Assembly: GCA_029212905.1 (NCBI GenBank)
Contig: JARGPB010000034.1
Coordinates: 1-16,516 of the forward strand
DNA length: 16,516 nt
Source: Thalassovita sp.
GTDB taxonomy: Bacteria; Pseudomonadota; Alphaproteobacteria; Rhodobacterales; Rhodobacteraceae
Direction of reading: 5' to 3'
The notes under the pieces are model-generated. The model saw nothing but the letters and a program-made list of their open reading frames with translations, searched no databases and had not been told where the DNA came from. Position numbers and translations under genes: made by a program. This document shows, piece by piece, positions 7,908 through 15,424 of this stretch; position 1 is the first letter of the stretch; the number at the start of each line of letters is the position of its first letter.

Positions 7908-8668
7908 GTCTTCTTCCCCTTCCAGCGGCGCTCTTCACGTGCGCCTTCCTCTTTCACACCGAGGTAGAATTCCTGGATGTTCTCGCTGGCCAAAAGCCGT
8001 TCTCGATCGCCTTCCATGACGATCCGCCCGGTTTCCATCACGTAGCCGAAATCACAGGTTTCCAACGCAACGGCCGCATTCTGTTCAACTAGGAGCATGG
8101 TCACGCCTTCTTCCCGGTTGATCCGCTTGATGATGCCAAAAATCTCGCCGATCAGGCGCGGTGACAGACCCAGAGACGGCTCGTCCAAAAGCATCAGGCG
8201 GGGCTTCTGCATGAAGGCGCGCCCCAATGCCAGCATCTGCTGCTGCCCACCCGACAGGTAGGCCGCCTGCTTGTCAAAGAACTGTTTCAGGTCAGGAAAC
8301 CAGTCCAGCACCTTTTCAAGATCACGCGCCACCTCGTCCCGATCCTTGCGGCAATAGGCACCCAGCATCAGGTTGTCGCGCACCGACAAAAGCGAAAACA
8401 CTTCGCGCCCCTCGGGTACATGGGCCACACCTCTACGGGCGACGATGTCCGGATCAAGGGAAGAGATCTCGTTCCCATCCAGCTTGATTGATCCCTTGAA
8501 TGGGTCCAGAGCGCCGGAAATGGTCTTAAGGATCGTGGTCTTGCCAGCCCCGTTCGACCCCATGATGGTCACAATCTTGCTCTCATGCACCGTCAGGCTG
8601 ACGCCCCGGATAGCCATGACCCGGCCATAGAAAGTTTCAACATTTTCGAGGGTTAGAAGATCAGTCAT
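7898..8668 (-). CDS. livF: Branched-chain amino acid-type ABC transporter ATP-binding protein LivF
   Basis: This is one of the two cytoplasmic ATPases of the Liv-type importer, 256 residues long. The Walker A motif GSNGAGKTT is at residues 37-45, the signature LSGGQQQ at 138-144 and Walker B LMLLDEP at about 158-164. HVPEGREVFSLLSVRDNL is the usual LivF Q-loop region. I start it at the ATG at 8668, which overlaps the livG stop by 8 bp and begins with the family sequence MTDLLTLENVETFYG. An upstream in-frame ATG at 8698 would add 10 unrelated residues and lengthen the overlap. After the normal end (FYLGV) the protein carries a charged, mostly basic tail of about 20 residues ending KGKKTWR, longer than in E. 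coli LivF. The gene overlaps the ligase gene at its 3' end. Confidence 0.93.
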   Translation of the reverse strand: MTDLLTLENVETFYGRVMAIRGVSLTVHESKIVTIMGSNGAGKTTILKTISGALDPFKGSIKLDGNEISSLDPDIVARRGVAHVPEGREVFSLLSVRDNLMLGAYCRKDRDEVARDLEKVLDWFPDLKQFFDKQAAYLSGGQQQMLALGRAFMQKPRLMLLDEPSLGLSPRLIGEIFGIIKRINREEGVTMLLVEQNAAVALETCDFGYVMETGRIVMEGDRERLLASENIQEFYLGVKEEGAREERRWKGKKTWR

Positions 8669-9428
8669 GGCCCGTCCCCAGATAGGCGTGCTGAACATCC
8701 TGGTTGTCCTGCACTTCAGCCGCAGAGCCTTCGGCGAGGAAGCGGCCCTCGTTGATGGCCAGCACCTTGTCGGACACCTTGTTCACCAGTTTCATGTCGT
8801 GCTCGATCATCACCACGGTTATTCCGAGGTCTTCCTTGATGTCCTCGATCCAGAAGGCGATGTCGGCGGTTTCTTCGGTGGTCAGGCCACTTGACGGCTC
8901 ATCCAGCAAGAGCAGTTCCGGCCCGGCGACCAGCGCCCGAGCGATCTCGATCTTCTTTCGAATGCCGTATGGCAGATCGGACACGCGGGAATGGCGGTGA
9001 GCCTGCAGATCAAGGAATTCGATGACCTCTTCCGCCTTGCGGCGATGGGCCAGCTCCTGATCCAGTTGCCCGCCCGCGAACAGCAACTCGCGCAGGGGTT
9101 GGAACCGACCCCGGCTGTGTCGGCCAATCAAAAGGTTGTCGAGCATTGTGGCATGTTCGAACAGTTCGATATTCTGGAACGTCCTCGCAATGCCACGCCG
9201 AACGATCTGGTGCGGCTTATTCGACAAGAGCGTTTCACCGCCGAGCCGGATATCCCCCGCAACCGGGTCATAAATCCGGCAGATCAGATTGAAGACCGTG
9301 CTTTTGCCAGCCCCGTTCGGCCCGATGATGGTGAACACGGTGTCCGGCTCAACCGAGAAGGACAGGTTGTCCACCGCTTTCAACCCGCCAAAGGCCAGGG
9401 TGACGTTTTCAACTTCCAGCCAGCTCAT
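8661..9428 (-). CDS. livG: Branched-chain amino acid-type ABC transporter ATP-binding protein LivG
   Basis: This 255-residue protein is the second ATPase subunit of the importer. The Walker A motif GPNGAGKST spans residues 36-44, and the Q-loop region reads RGIARTFQNIELF. The signature is the degenerate LPYGIRKKIEIARAL (152-166), in the style usual for LivG, where LPYG replaces LSGG. Walker B is LLLLDEP at 172-178, followed by SSGLTTEE and the switch histidine in VMIEHDM. The ATG at 9428 overlaps the livM stop in an ATGA junction, and the 3' end overlaps livF, so the membrane and ATPase subunits are translationally coupled. The substrate is shared with the permeases and is not identifiable from this subunit. 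Confidence 0.94.
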   Translation of the reverse strand: MSWLEVENVTLAFGGLKAVDNLSFSVEPDTVFTIIGPNGAGKSTVFNLICRIYDPVAGDIRLGGETLLSNKPHQIVRRGIARTFQNIELFEHATMLDNLLIGRHSRGRFQPLRELLFAGGQLDQELAHRRKAEEVIEFLDLQAHRHSRVSDLPYGIRKKIEIARALVAGPELLLLDEPSSGLTTEETADIAFWIEDIKEDLGITVVMIEHDMKLVNKVSDKVLAINEGRFLAEGSAAEVQDNQDVQHAYLGTGHD

Positions 9429-10504
9429 CTCAGGCGCTCCGTCTTGAGGAAGGTCTTCTGACGCTGGAAACTGCGCCGCCGATACATCGGGAAGACGTTC
9501 AGATAGTGGTGGATCTTGAGCCAGCGACCATAGAGCCCGTCCGGTTCGAACAGCATGAACACGACAAGGATCAGGCCAAAGGCCAGGCTATCGAGGCCGC
9601 TGGATGACGCGATCCCGGCAGGCAACAAAACCTTGAGCCAGCTCAGCGCCGTCGGCAGCAGCATGATGAAGAAGGCCCCGAAGACGGCCCCGTGAATGGT
9701 GCCAAGGCCGCCTACCACGATCATCAACAAGAGCCGGATCGATTCCGACATGCCAAAGCTTTCGGGGCTGAGAAAGAAGAAGGCGTGTGCCAGCAACGTA
9801 CCCGCCAGCCCGGCCAACGCAGCAGAAAGGAAAAAGGCATAGGCCTTGAAGAAAGCGATATCGACGCCAAGGCCACGGGCCGATACCTCGCTGTCGCGGA
9901 TCGAGATCATCGCCCGCCCGCTGCGCGACCGCGTCAGGTTGCGCACCAACAGCAACACGGCAAGGAATACGGCGAGATTGAGGAAGTACTTCTGCCAACT
10001 CTCATAGAACTCGATACCAAAGATCGCGATATCGGGCACCGGCATGCCGCCATGTCCACCGGTGAAATCTCCGCCTGAGCCAATCAACCGCTCGATGATG
10101 ATAGCAAAGGCCAGTGTGGCGATGGCGAGATACAGCCCATGCATCTTGGAACAGATCCTGCCAAGCGCCAGCCCGGCACCGCCGGAAATCAACGTGGCCA
10201 AAGGCACCGACAACAGCCACGGCACCCCGTAGCGCGTCATAAGGATCGTATGAGCATAAGCGCCGATGGCAACAAAGGCCGCATGGCCAAAGCTGACCTG
10301 ACCGGAAAACCCGGTGAGAATCATCAGGCCCAAACCGGCAATCGCGTAGATGAAGACAAAGGACAATTCGTCGAGATAATAGCCATCAACCAGCATCGGC
10401 ATGGCCAGTGCCAGCACAAGAAAGCCGATATACCAGGCCGCCTGCGCACCATCACGGAAAAGCCGGATGTCCTGCTTGTAGGATTTACGGAAGGTTATAC
10501 GCAT
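9425..10504 (-). CDS. livM: Branched-chain amino acid-type ABC transporter permease LivM
   Basis: This 359-residue inner-membrane permease is one half of the transport channel. Hydrophobic helices run from about residue 24 onward. The LivM hallmark LTGFSGQVSFGHAAFVAIGAY (64-83, slightly trimmed at its ends) is present, and the coupling-helix region reads GRAMISIRDSEVSARGLGVD. The C-terminal family motif FEPDGLYGRW is followed by a basic cytoplasmic tail of about 30 residues (YRRRSFQRQKTF). I start it at the ATG at 10504, four bases after the livH stop. The frame continues open to 10642, but those 46 residues are Arg/Cys-rich and are an antisense-like extension overlapping livH. The 3' end overlaps livG by four bases. 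Confidence 0.93.
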   Translation of the reverse strand: MRITFRKSYKQDIRLFRDGAQAAWYIGFLVLALAMPMLVDGYYLDELSFVFIYAIAGLGLMILTGFSGQVSFGHAAFVAIGAYAHTILMTRYGVPWLLSVPLATLISGGAGLALGRICSKMHGLYLAIATLAFAIIIERLIGSGGDFTGGHGGMPVPDIAIFGIEFYESWQKYFLNLAVFLAVLLLVRNLTRSRSGRAMISIRDSEVSARGLGVDIAFFKAYAFFLSAALAGLAGTLLAHAFFFLSPESFGMSESIRLLLMIVVGGLGTIHGAVFGAFFIMLLPTALSWLKVLLPAGIASSSGLDSLAFGLILVVFMLFEPDGLYGRWLKIHHYLNVFPMYRRRSFQRQKTFLKTERLR

Positions 10505-10508
10505 CTGA

Positions 10509-11390
10509 TCAGACCTTCTTGGCGTGCATCTGCGAGAGCAACCCTTGCGGGCGCACCAGAAGCACTGCGAACATGATGACATAGGCACCAACACCCTTGA
10601 GTGTCGGGAACGCGGTGTCGAAGAACGGTTCGGCCACGCCAATCAGGAGGCAGCCAAGCACTGCGCCCGGGATCGAGCCGAAACCACCGACAATGGCGCC
10701 AGCAAAGGCCTTGAAACCGATGAACCCCATCTGGGTTGAAACCAGTGCTATGGGCCCAAGAAGCAGTCCCGCCAAGGCTCCGAACATCGCCGCCAGCCCC
10801 CAGATGGAGGAGGTCAATCGCTTGACCGGCATGCCCATGTAGAAAGCGGCCAGCTGGTTCAGCGACAATGCCTGCATGGCAATACCGACACGGGAGAACC
10901 GGAAGAAAAGGAACAGCGCAAGCGACAAAAGCGCTGCTGCCAGAACGGCGATGACATGGTCCCACCCGATGATGACGCCGGAAATGTCGATAGTGCCCGG
11001 CATCATCGAGGGCAGCGAGAAGCTGTCAAAGCCCCAATACATCCCCGCCAGCGCGCGCAATACGATGCCAGTTGCCAGTGTCAGGATGAACACCACGAAC
11101 ACGGGCTGCCCCGTCAACCGCCGGATCACCAGGGCATCATAGGCATAGCCGATGCCGCCCAGCACCACGATGGCAAGGATGAAGCCCAGCCAGAACGGCA
11201 TTCCCGACAAAACTATGAACTGAAAGCCAAAAAAGGCACCCAGCATCATGAACTCGCCTTGGGCAAAGTTGATCTGTTCCGTCGCTTTGTAGATCAACAC
11301 GAGGCCGATCGCGATCAAACTGTAAAGTGAGCCCTGCGCCAGTCCGATAATGGCTAGCTGCATGGCATCTGCGAAACTCAAACCTGTCAT
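10509..11390 (-). CDS. livH: Branched-chain amino acid-type ABC transporter permease LivH
   Basis: This 293-residue inner-membrane permease pairs with LivM. Family marks are GLAQGSLYSLIAIGLVLIYK near the N-terminus, INFAQGEFMMLGAF at about 40-53 and the coupling segment KAFAGAIVGGFGSIPGAVLG. The C-terminal RPQGLL is also typical. Eight or so hydrophobic segments are apparent. The ATG at 11390 is well supported by GGAGGA six bases or so upstream. It is the first transporter gene of the operon, 23 bp after the short-chain dehydrogenase, which ties the transporter to the beta-oxidation genes. Confidence 0.94.
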   Translation of the reverse strand: MTGLSFADAMQLAIIGLAQGSLYSLIAIGLVLIYKATEQINFAQGEFMMLGAFFGFQFIVLSGMPFWLGFILAIVVLGGIGYAYDALVIRRLTGQPVFVVFILTLATGIVLRALAGMYWGFDSFSLPSMMPGTIDISGVIIGWDHVIAVLAAALLSLALFLFFRFSRVGIAMQALSLNQLAAFYMGMPVKRLTSSIWGLAAMFGALAGLLLGPIALVSTQMGFIGFKAFAGAIVGGFGSIPGAVLGCLLIGVAEPFFDTAFPTLKGVGAYVIMFAVLLVRPQGLLSQMHAKKV

Positions 11391-11413
11391 GTCTCCTCCC
11401 CTCCCAAGGCCGT

Positions 11414-12187
11414 TCAGCGCGCCCTGAGGCGCGTTGCAGCATCAAGCCGCAGGGTTTCACCGTTGACGTAGGCATTCTCGATCAGGAAGGCGCAGGCATG
11501 GGCGAATTCTTCCATCCGACCCACACGCTTGGGCGCCTCGCAACTCTCGACAAGGCTATCGATAACCTTCTGTTCAAAGCTCATCACCATCGGCGTGCCA
11601 AACAGGCCCGGAGCGATGGCGTTGACGCGTACACCAATACGGCCCAACTCGCGCGCGGCGGGCAGGTTCAGCCCGATCACGCCATTCTTGGAACTGGCAT
11701 AAGCCGCCTGCCCGATCTGGCCTTCAAAGGCCGCGCCGGACGAAACATTGATCACCACCCCGCGTTCTTCCCCATCTTCCGGGTCATTGCCGGCCATGAC
11801 GGCGGCGCATTTCGAAAGCATGTTGAATGTGCCGACAAGGTTGATGTCGACCGTGCGACGGTAAGCTTCAAGCGATGAGGCCGTGCCATCGCGGGACAGG
11901 ATCTTGCCCGGTGCCGCGACACCGGCACAGTTGATGCAGACATGCACCGTGCCGAACCGCGCCACCGCGGCGGCAATCACCTCGGCGGCCCCTTCGTCGC
12001 TGGTCACGTCCAGCTTGCAGAACATGGCACGATCCGCGCCAAGTTCCGCCACAAGCGCCTCACCCACCTCCTGATTCATGTCACAGGCCACCACGTTGGC
12101 GCCCTTGCCATGCAGGTATTTCATGGTCTCGGCCCCAAGGCCCGAGGCGCCGCCTGTGATCAGTATGGTTTTTCCTTCGATCCGCAT
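11414..12187 (-). CDS. Short-chain dehydrogenase, 3-hydroxyacyl-CoA dehydrogenase (HSD10) type
   Basis: This 257-residue classical SDR has the cofactor loop TGGASGLG at residues 11-18. Asp36, at the end of the second strand, predicts a preference for NAD. INCAGVA lies at about 85-91, and the catalytic set is Ser150, Tyr163 and Lys167 (YASSK). The overall wording, including GVVINVSSGAAFEGQIGQAAYASSK in slightly shorter form, resembles type II 3-hydroxyacyl-CoA dehydrogenase (HSD17B10). That fits the third step of beta-oxidation, oxidation of a 3-hydroxyacyl-CoA, and no FadB/HAD-type dehydrogenase is present in the window to do this step. The ATG at 12187 has only a weak upstream purine stretch (AAGAGA) and follows the acyl-CoA dehydrogenase by 11 bp. 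Other SDR alcohol substrates cannot be excluded. Confidence 0.9.
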   Translation of the reverse strand: MRIEGKTILITGGASGLGAETMKYLHGKGANVVACDMNQEVGEALVAELGADRAMFCKLDVTSDEGAAEVIAAAVARFGTVHVCINCAGVAAPGKILSRDGTASSLEAYRRTVDINLVGTFNMLSKCAAVMAGNDPEDGEERGVVINVSSGAAFEGQIGQAAYASSKNGVIGLNLPAARELGRIGVRVNAIAPGLFGTPMVMSFEQKVIDSLVESCEAPKRVGRMEEFAHACAFLIENAYVNGETLRLDAATRLRAR

Positions 12188-12198
12188 TTCTATATCTC

Positions 12199-13338
12199 TT
12201 ACTGAAAAGCCTGGATGCCGGTCAGCGACCGCGCAATCAGCAGTTTCTGGATTTCGGTCGTGCCATCCGGGATCGGCCCGATCAGCGATTCACGGGCCAG
12301 TCGCTCCACCATGAAATCCGTGGTGACACCGTTGCCGCCGTGGATCTGCAACGCATCGCGGGCGGCGGTGATGGCGATCTCGGTACCATACCACTTGGCC
12401 ATGGCGCATTCCGCATCACAGCGTTCGCCCGCGTCGATCATTGCGCCGGCTCTCAGGGTCAGCAGACGGGCTGCATCAACCTTGGTGGCATTGGTGGCAA
12501 TCTTGTCGGCGATCAACTGGTGGCCAGCGATCAGCTTGCCGTGCTGGCTTCGTTCCTGGCTATATTTGATGGCCTCGTCATTGGCACGACGGCCCACCGC
12601 ATAGCCCCAGACCGCCATGTGACAGCGAGCGCGCTCAAAAACCACCAGCGTCTGCCGCAACGCCTGACCGGCATCCCCGATCACGTTGCCAACCGGCACC
12701 CGCACGTCGTTCAGGAACACCTGAGCCGTGGATTGACCGTTGAGCGCGACCTTCTTGATGTCACGGGTCTCGAATCCATGCTCCTCCCGGTCAATCAGGA
12801 TATGGCTCAGCCCTTCCTCGGTGCGGCAGGTACAGATAAAGATATCGGCGAAACGTCCATTGGAAATCCAGGTCTTCTCGCCGTTGATCACATAGTGATC
12901 GCCATCGCGCACGGCCTTGGTTTTCACTGCGGCCACGTCAGACCCCACATCCGGTTCCGAAATGCCGACGCTGACGAATTTTTTACCTGCCAAGAGATCC
13001 GGAACATAACGGTCACGCAACTCTGGCGGTGCCAAACGGATAAGAAGGTCGGCGGCCACCACGTTGATCAGAAGCGGCACGGCCATGTCGAGCGAGGAAT
13101 AGACCACCTCTTCGAACAGCATCAGATGCGTCACCCAATCCATGCCAAACCCACCGAATTCCTCGGGATGCGGCGCGGTCAGCAGACCGAATTCAGACAA
13201 TTGTTGCGCCCATTCCCGGATCTTCTCATCGGGAAAAACCTGGTCATCGTATTTGCGGATTTCCGGCTCAAGTTTCTCGTCGAGAAAACGGCGCAGGCCA
13301 TCCACGGCCATCTGTTGTTCTTCAGTCTTGCGAAACAT
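12199..13338 (-). CDS. Acyl-CoA dehydrogenase
   Basis: This 379-residue FAD flavoprotein introduces the 2,3 double bond into an acyl-CoA. Family marks are ISEPDVGSDVAAVKTKA and NGEKTWISNG in the middle domain, ERSQHGKLI in the C-terminal helical domain and LQIHGGNGVTTDF near the end. The position normally held by catalytic Glu (YEGT in medium-chain enzymes) reads IPDGT, giving Asp358. The isovaleryl-CoA-dehydrogenase alternative position also seems to lack Glu (Ala in FERAR by my alignment). This suggests altered kinetics or an unusual acyl group. I start it at the ATG at 13338 (MFRKTEEQQ), the normal N-terminus for the family; the frame runs upstream to 13491 but overlaps the thiolase with unrelated residues. 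The gap to the thiolase is 16 bp. Confidence 0.93.
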   Translation of the reverse strand: MFRKTEEQQMAVDGLRRFLDEKLEPEIRKYDDQVFPDEKIREWAQQLSEFGLLTAPHPEEFGGFGMDWVTHLMLFEEVVYSSLDMAVPLLINVVAADLLIRLAPPELRDRYVPDLLAGKKFVSVGISEPDVGSDVAAVKTKAVRDGDHYVINGEKTWISNGRFADIFICTCRTEEGLSHILIDREEHGFETRDIKKVALNGQSTAQVFLNDVRVPVGNVIGDAGQALRQTLVVFERARCHMAVWGYAVGRRANDEAIKYSQERSQHGKLIAGHQLIADKIATNATKVDAARLLTLRAGAMIDAGERCDAECAMAKWYGTEIAITAARDALQIHGGNGVTTDFMVERLARESLIGPIPDGTTEIQKLLIARSLTGIQAFQ

Positions 13339-13354
13339 CTCTTTGTGCCCTTTC

Positions 13355-14593
13355 TCAGCGTGCCAACACGGTGATAGCCGCCACAGCCTCTTCCAGCCCG
13401 ACCAGCCCACCGCCATTCTCGGCCACTGCCACCTTGGCGCCTTCAACCTGCCGCGGACCGCATTCTCCGCGCAGTTGGTTGACCAGTTCATAGATCTGCC
13501 CCAGACCGGTCGCGCCGATCGGGTGACCCTTGGATTCCAATCCGCCTGACGGATTCACTGGCACCCGGCCCCCGATGGTGGTTTCTCCCCTTTCCGACGC
13601 AGGCCCCCCTTCGCCCAGCGGCACCAGTCCTAGATTTTCGATCTGAATGATTTCGCCCATGGCCGTGGCATCGTGGACCTCGGCCACCGAAACATCCGAG
13701 GGTGACACCCCGGCGATTTCATAGGCATCGCGCGATGCGCGGGCGGTGATGTGATTTGTAAAATCATCCGCCGCGCGGTCTGTCCCGGTGCGGATGATCG
13801 AAGCTTTCACCTCGACCGCCCGATCGCGCGAGAGACCGAGTCGTTTAAGCCCCTCTTCACTCACAAGAATAGCGGCCGCTGCACCATCCGAGATCGGAGC
13901 ACACATTGGCAGGGTAAGTGGATAGGTGATCGGCGGAGCGCTCAGGACCTGCTCGACCGTGTAAGCATCGCGATACTGCGATTTCTCGTTTTGCACCGAA
14001 TGGGTGTGGTTCTTGGCGGACACGGCGGCGATCTGCGCCTGTGTCGTACCGAAATGCTTCATGTGAAGGCGGCAGAAAGCTGCATAGACATCCATGAAAA
14101 CGCTGTAGGGTCTGGGTGAGGTACTGCCCTCGGGCACCTCAACACCTTCGCCCAACGCCAAAAGCTGCGCCTTGTTGGCCTCGACCGTGGCGATGTCCCA
14201 GGCCCCGTCAAAGACCGAAAACATCCGCTCGCGATCGGTCGAGAACATCTTCTCGGCACCAACCGCCAGAACGACATCGCTGTCACCGGCACGCAGCGCC
14301 TGGTTGGCCATCGAAAATGCAGTAGCGGCACTTGCGCAGGCGTTTTCCACGTTGACGACCGGGATGCCGCCCACACCCATGGCACGCAGGGCCACCTGAC
14401 CGGGGACCATCAGTTGGCCTTCCATGTGGTTCTGGGTAGCGTTCGAGAAATAGGCCGCCTGAAGGTCGCTTTTCTCTAACCCGGCATCGGCAAGTGCGGC
14501 CTCGACCGCCTCTTTCGTCAGGGACTTGACGGTGCTTTCCATCATCTTGCCCATCCGGGTCATGCCCACGCCAATGACATATGTTTTGGTCAT
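13355..14593 (-). CDS. Thiolase family protein, SCP2-type acetyl-CoA acyltransferase
   Basis: This 412-residue thiolase-fold protein is expected to cleave a 3-ketoacyl-CoA with CoA, releasing acetyl- or propionyl-CoA. The nucleophile is Cys86 in VENACASAATAF, and His357 lies in the conserved GHPIGATG. It belongs to the SCP2-like branch: it has VHDAT at 306-310 where biosynthetic thiolases have NEAF and SCP2 thiolases have HDCF. The acid/base cysteine is not found in either usual place: HDCF has become HDAT, and the C-terminal CxGGG position reads ENGGG (392-396). Such changes also occur in thiolase-like proteins with non-thiolytic roles, including retro-aldol side-chain cleavage, so activity as a true thiolase is probable but not assured. 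The ATG at 14593 has AAGGA upstream. It follows the crotonase by 12 bp. Confidence 0.9.
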   Translation of the reverse strand: MTKTYVIGVGMTRMGKMMESTVKSLTKEAVEAALADAGLEKSDLQAAYFSNATQNHMEGQLMVPGQVALRAMGVGGIPVVNVENACASAATAFSMANQALRAGDSDVVLAVGAEKMFSTDRERMFSVFDGAWDIATVEANKAQLLALGEGVEVPEGSTSPRPYSVFMDVYAAFCRLHMKHFGTTQAQIAAVSAKNHTHSVQNEKSQYRDAYTVEQVLSAPPITYPLTLPMCAPISDGAAAAILVSEEGLKRLGLSRDRAVEVKASIIRTGTDRAADDFTNHITARASRDAYEIAGVSPSDVSVAEVHDATAMGEIIQIENLGLVPLGEGGPASERGETTIGGRVPVNPSGGLESKGHPIGATGLGQIYELVNQLRGECGPRQVEGAKVAVAENGGGLVGLEEAVAAITVLAR

Positions 14594-14605
14594 CTTTGTC
14601 TGTCC

Positions 14606-15388
14606 TTATCGACCGGTGAAGACCGGCTTGCGTTTCTCTGCAAAGGCCGCGAGACCTTCTTTGATATCGTCCGAACGGAAGTGATTGCGCAGGGTTTCGA
14701 GCTCGAGCTGCAACGCCCCCGACTGCGACATTTCCATCGACTGGTTGGCCACGGATTTCATCCGGCGCAGCACCAGCGGGCTTTTCTCCGCCAGCTTTTC
14801 ACCAAAAGCCTGAAGCCGGTCCGTAAGCGCGTCGTCCGCCACGACCTCTTGCACCAGCCCCATATCCATCAACCGGCTTGCCGGAAGGGCATCGCCTGTG
14901 AACAAAAGATACTTGGCGTTGTTCAGGCCGATCCGCTCCGGCAACACTGCTGCACCGCCGGCGCCAGGGAATACGCCGAAATTGGAATGCGCATCGCCAA
15001 TACGGGCCCGTTTCCCAGCAATGAGCACATCGCAGCACAGCGCAAGCTCAAGCCCCCCTGCCATGGTGATCCCATTCAATCCACCAATCACCGGCATAGG
15101 CAGGGAACGAATGCGAGCGAACAGAACTCCGATAGCGTCCAGGAAATCCCGCCGACCGGGCACACCCACCGTATCGAGCACCTCTTTCAGGTCCGCACCG
15201 GCACAAAAGGCAGCGCCCTCCCCAGTGATCACGAGAGCGCGGACAGAAGCGGAGCTTTCCACCTCGTCCAGCGCAGATGCGAGTTCGTCAATCATAGCAA
15301 AGGATAGGGCATTCATTTGATCGGGGCGCGAAAGCCTGATCGTGGCAACACCATTGCTCTCGCCGGTGGCGATAGTCTCGTAAGTCAC
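14606..15388 (-). CDS. Enoyl-CoA hydratase/isomerase (crotonase) family protein
   Basis: This 260-residue crotonase-fold protein is the first gene of the operon. The oxyanion-hole segments are CAGADLKEV (62-70) and GITMAGGLELAL (106-117). The first catalytic glutamate of classical enoyl-CoA hydratase is present as Glu114. The second, usually in a GxPE context, is replaced by His134 (GDAHSNFG), while the following PGAGG is kept. Hydration of an enoyl-CoA is the obvious pathway role, but losing one of the two acid/base glutamates leaves isomerase, hydrolase or other crotonase activities open. The start is GTG at 15388, backed by GGGAGG about ten bases upstream and by the normal family N-terminus (TYETIATGE). 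The predicted promoter and operator lie 37-66 bp upstream. Confidence 0.9.
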   Translation of the reverse strand: MTYETIATGESNGVATIRLSRPDQMNALSFAMIDELASALDEVESSASVRALVITGEGAAFCAGADLKEVLDTVGVPGRRDFLDAIGVLFARIRSLPMPVIGGLNGITMAGGLELALCCDVLIAGKRARIGDAHSNFGVFPGAGGAAVLPERIGLNNAKYLLFTGDALPASRLMDMGLVQEVVADDALTDRLQAFGEKLAEKSPLVLRRMKSVANQSMEMSQSGALQLELETLRNHFRSDDIKEGLAAFAEKRKPVFTGR

Positions 15389-15424
15389 GCCCTTCCTCCC
15401 AGTTGCAGCGTCTTCTCTATTTAT

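Noticed and set aside
10505..10642. N-terminal extension of livM into livH
   Set aside because: It would overlap livH by over 100 bp with Arg/Cys-rich sequence. The ATG at 10504 starts immediately after the livH stop.
12340..13374. Long plus-strand open frame (344 codons) opposite the acyl-CoA dehydrogenase
   Set aside because: It is the antisense of a gene with clear acyl-CoA dehydrogenase motifs and has no independent support.
13339..13491. N-terminal extension of the acyl-CoA dehydrogenase into the thiolase gene
   Set aside because: The residues are unrelated to the family, and MFRKTEEQQ at 13338 is the standard N-terminus.
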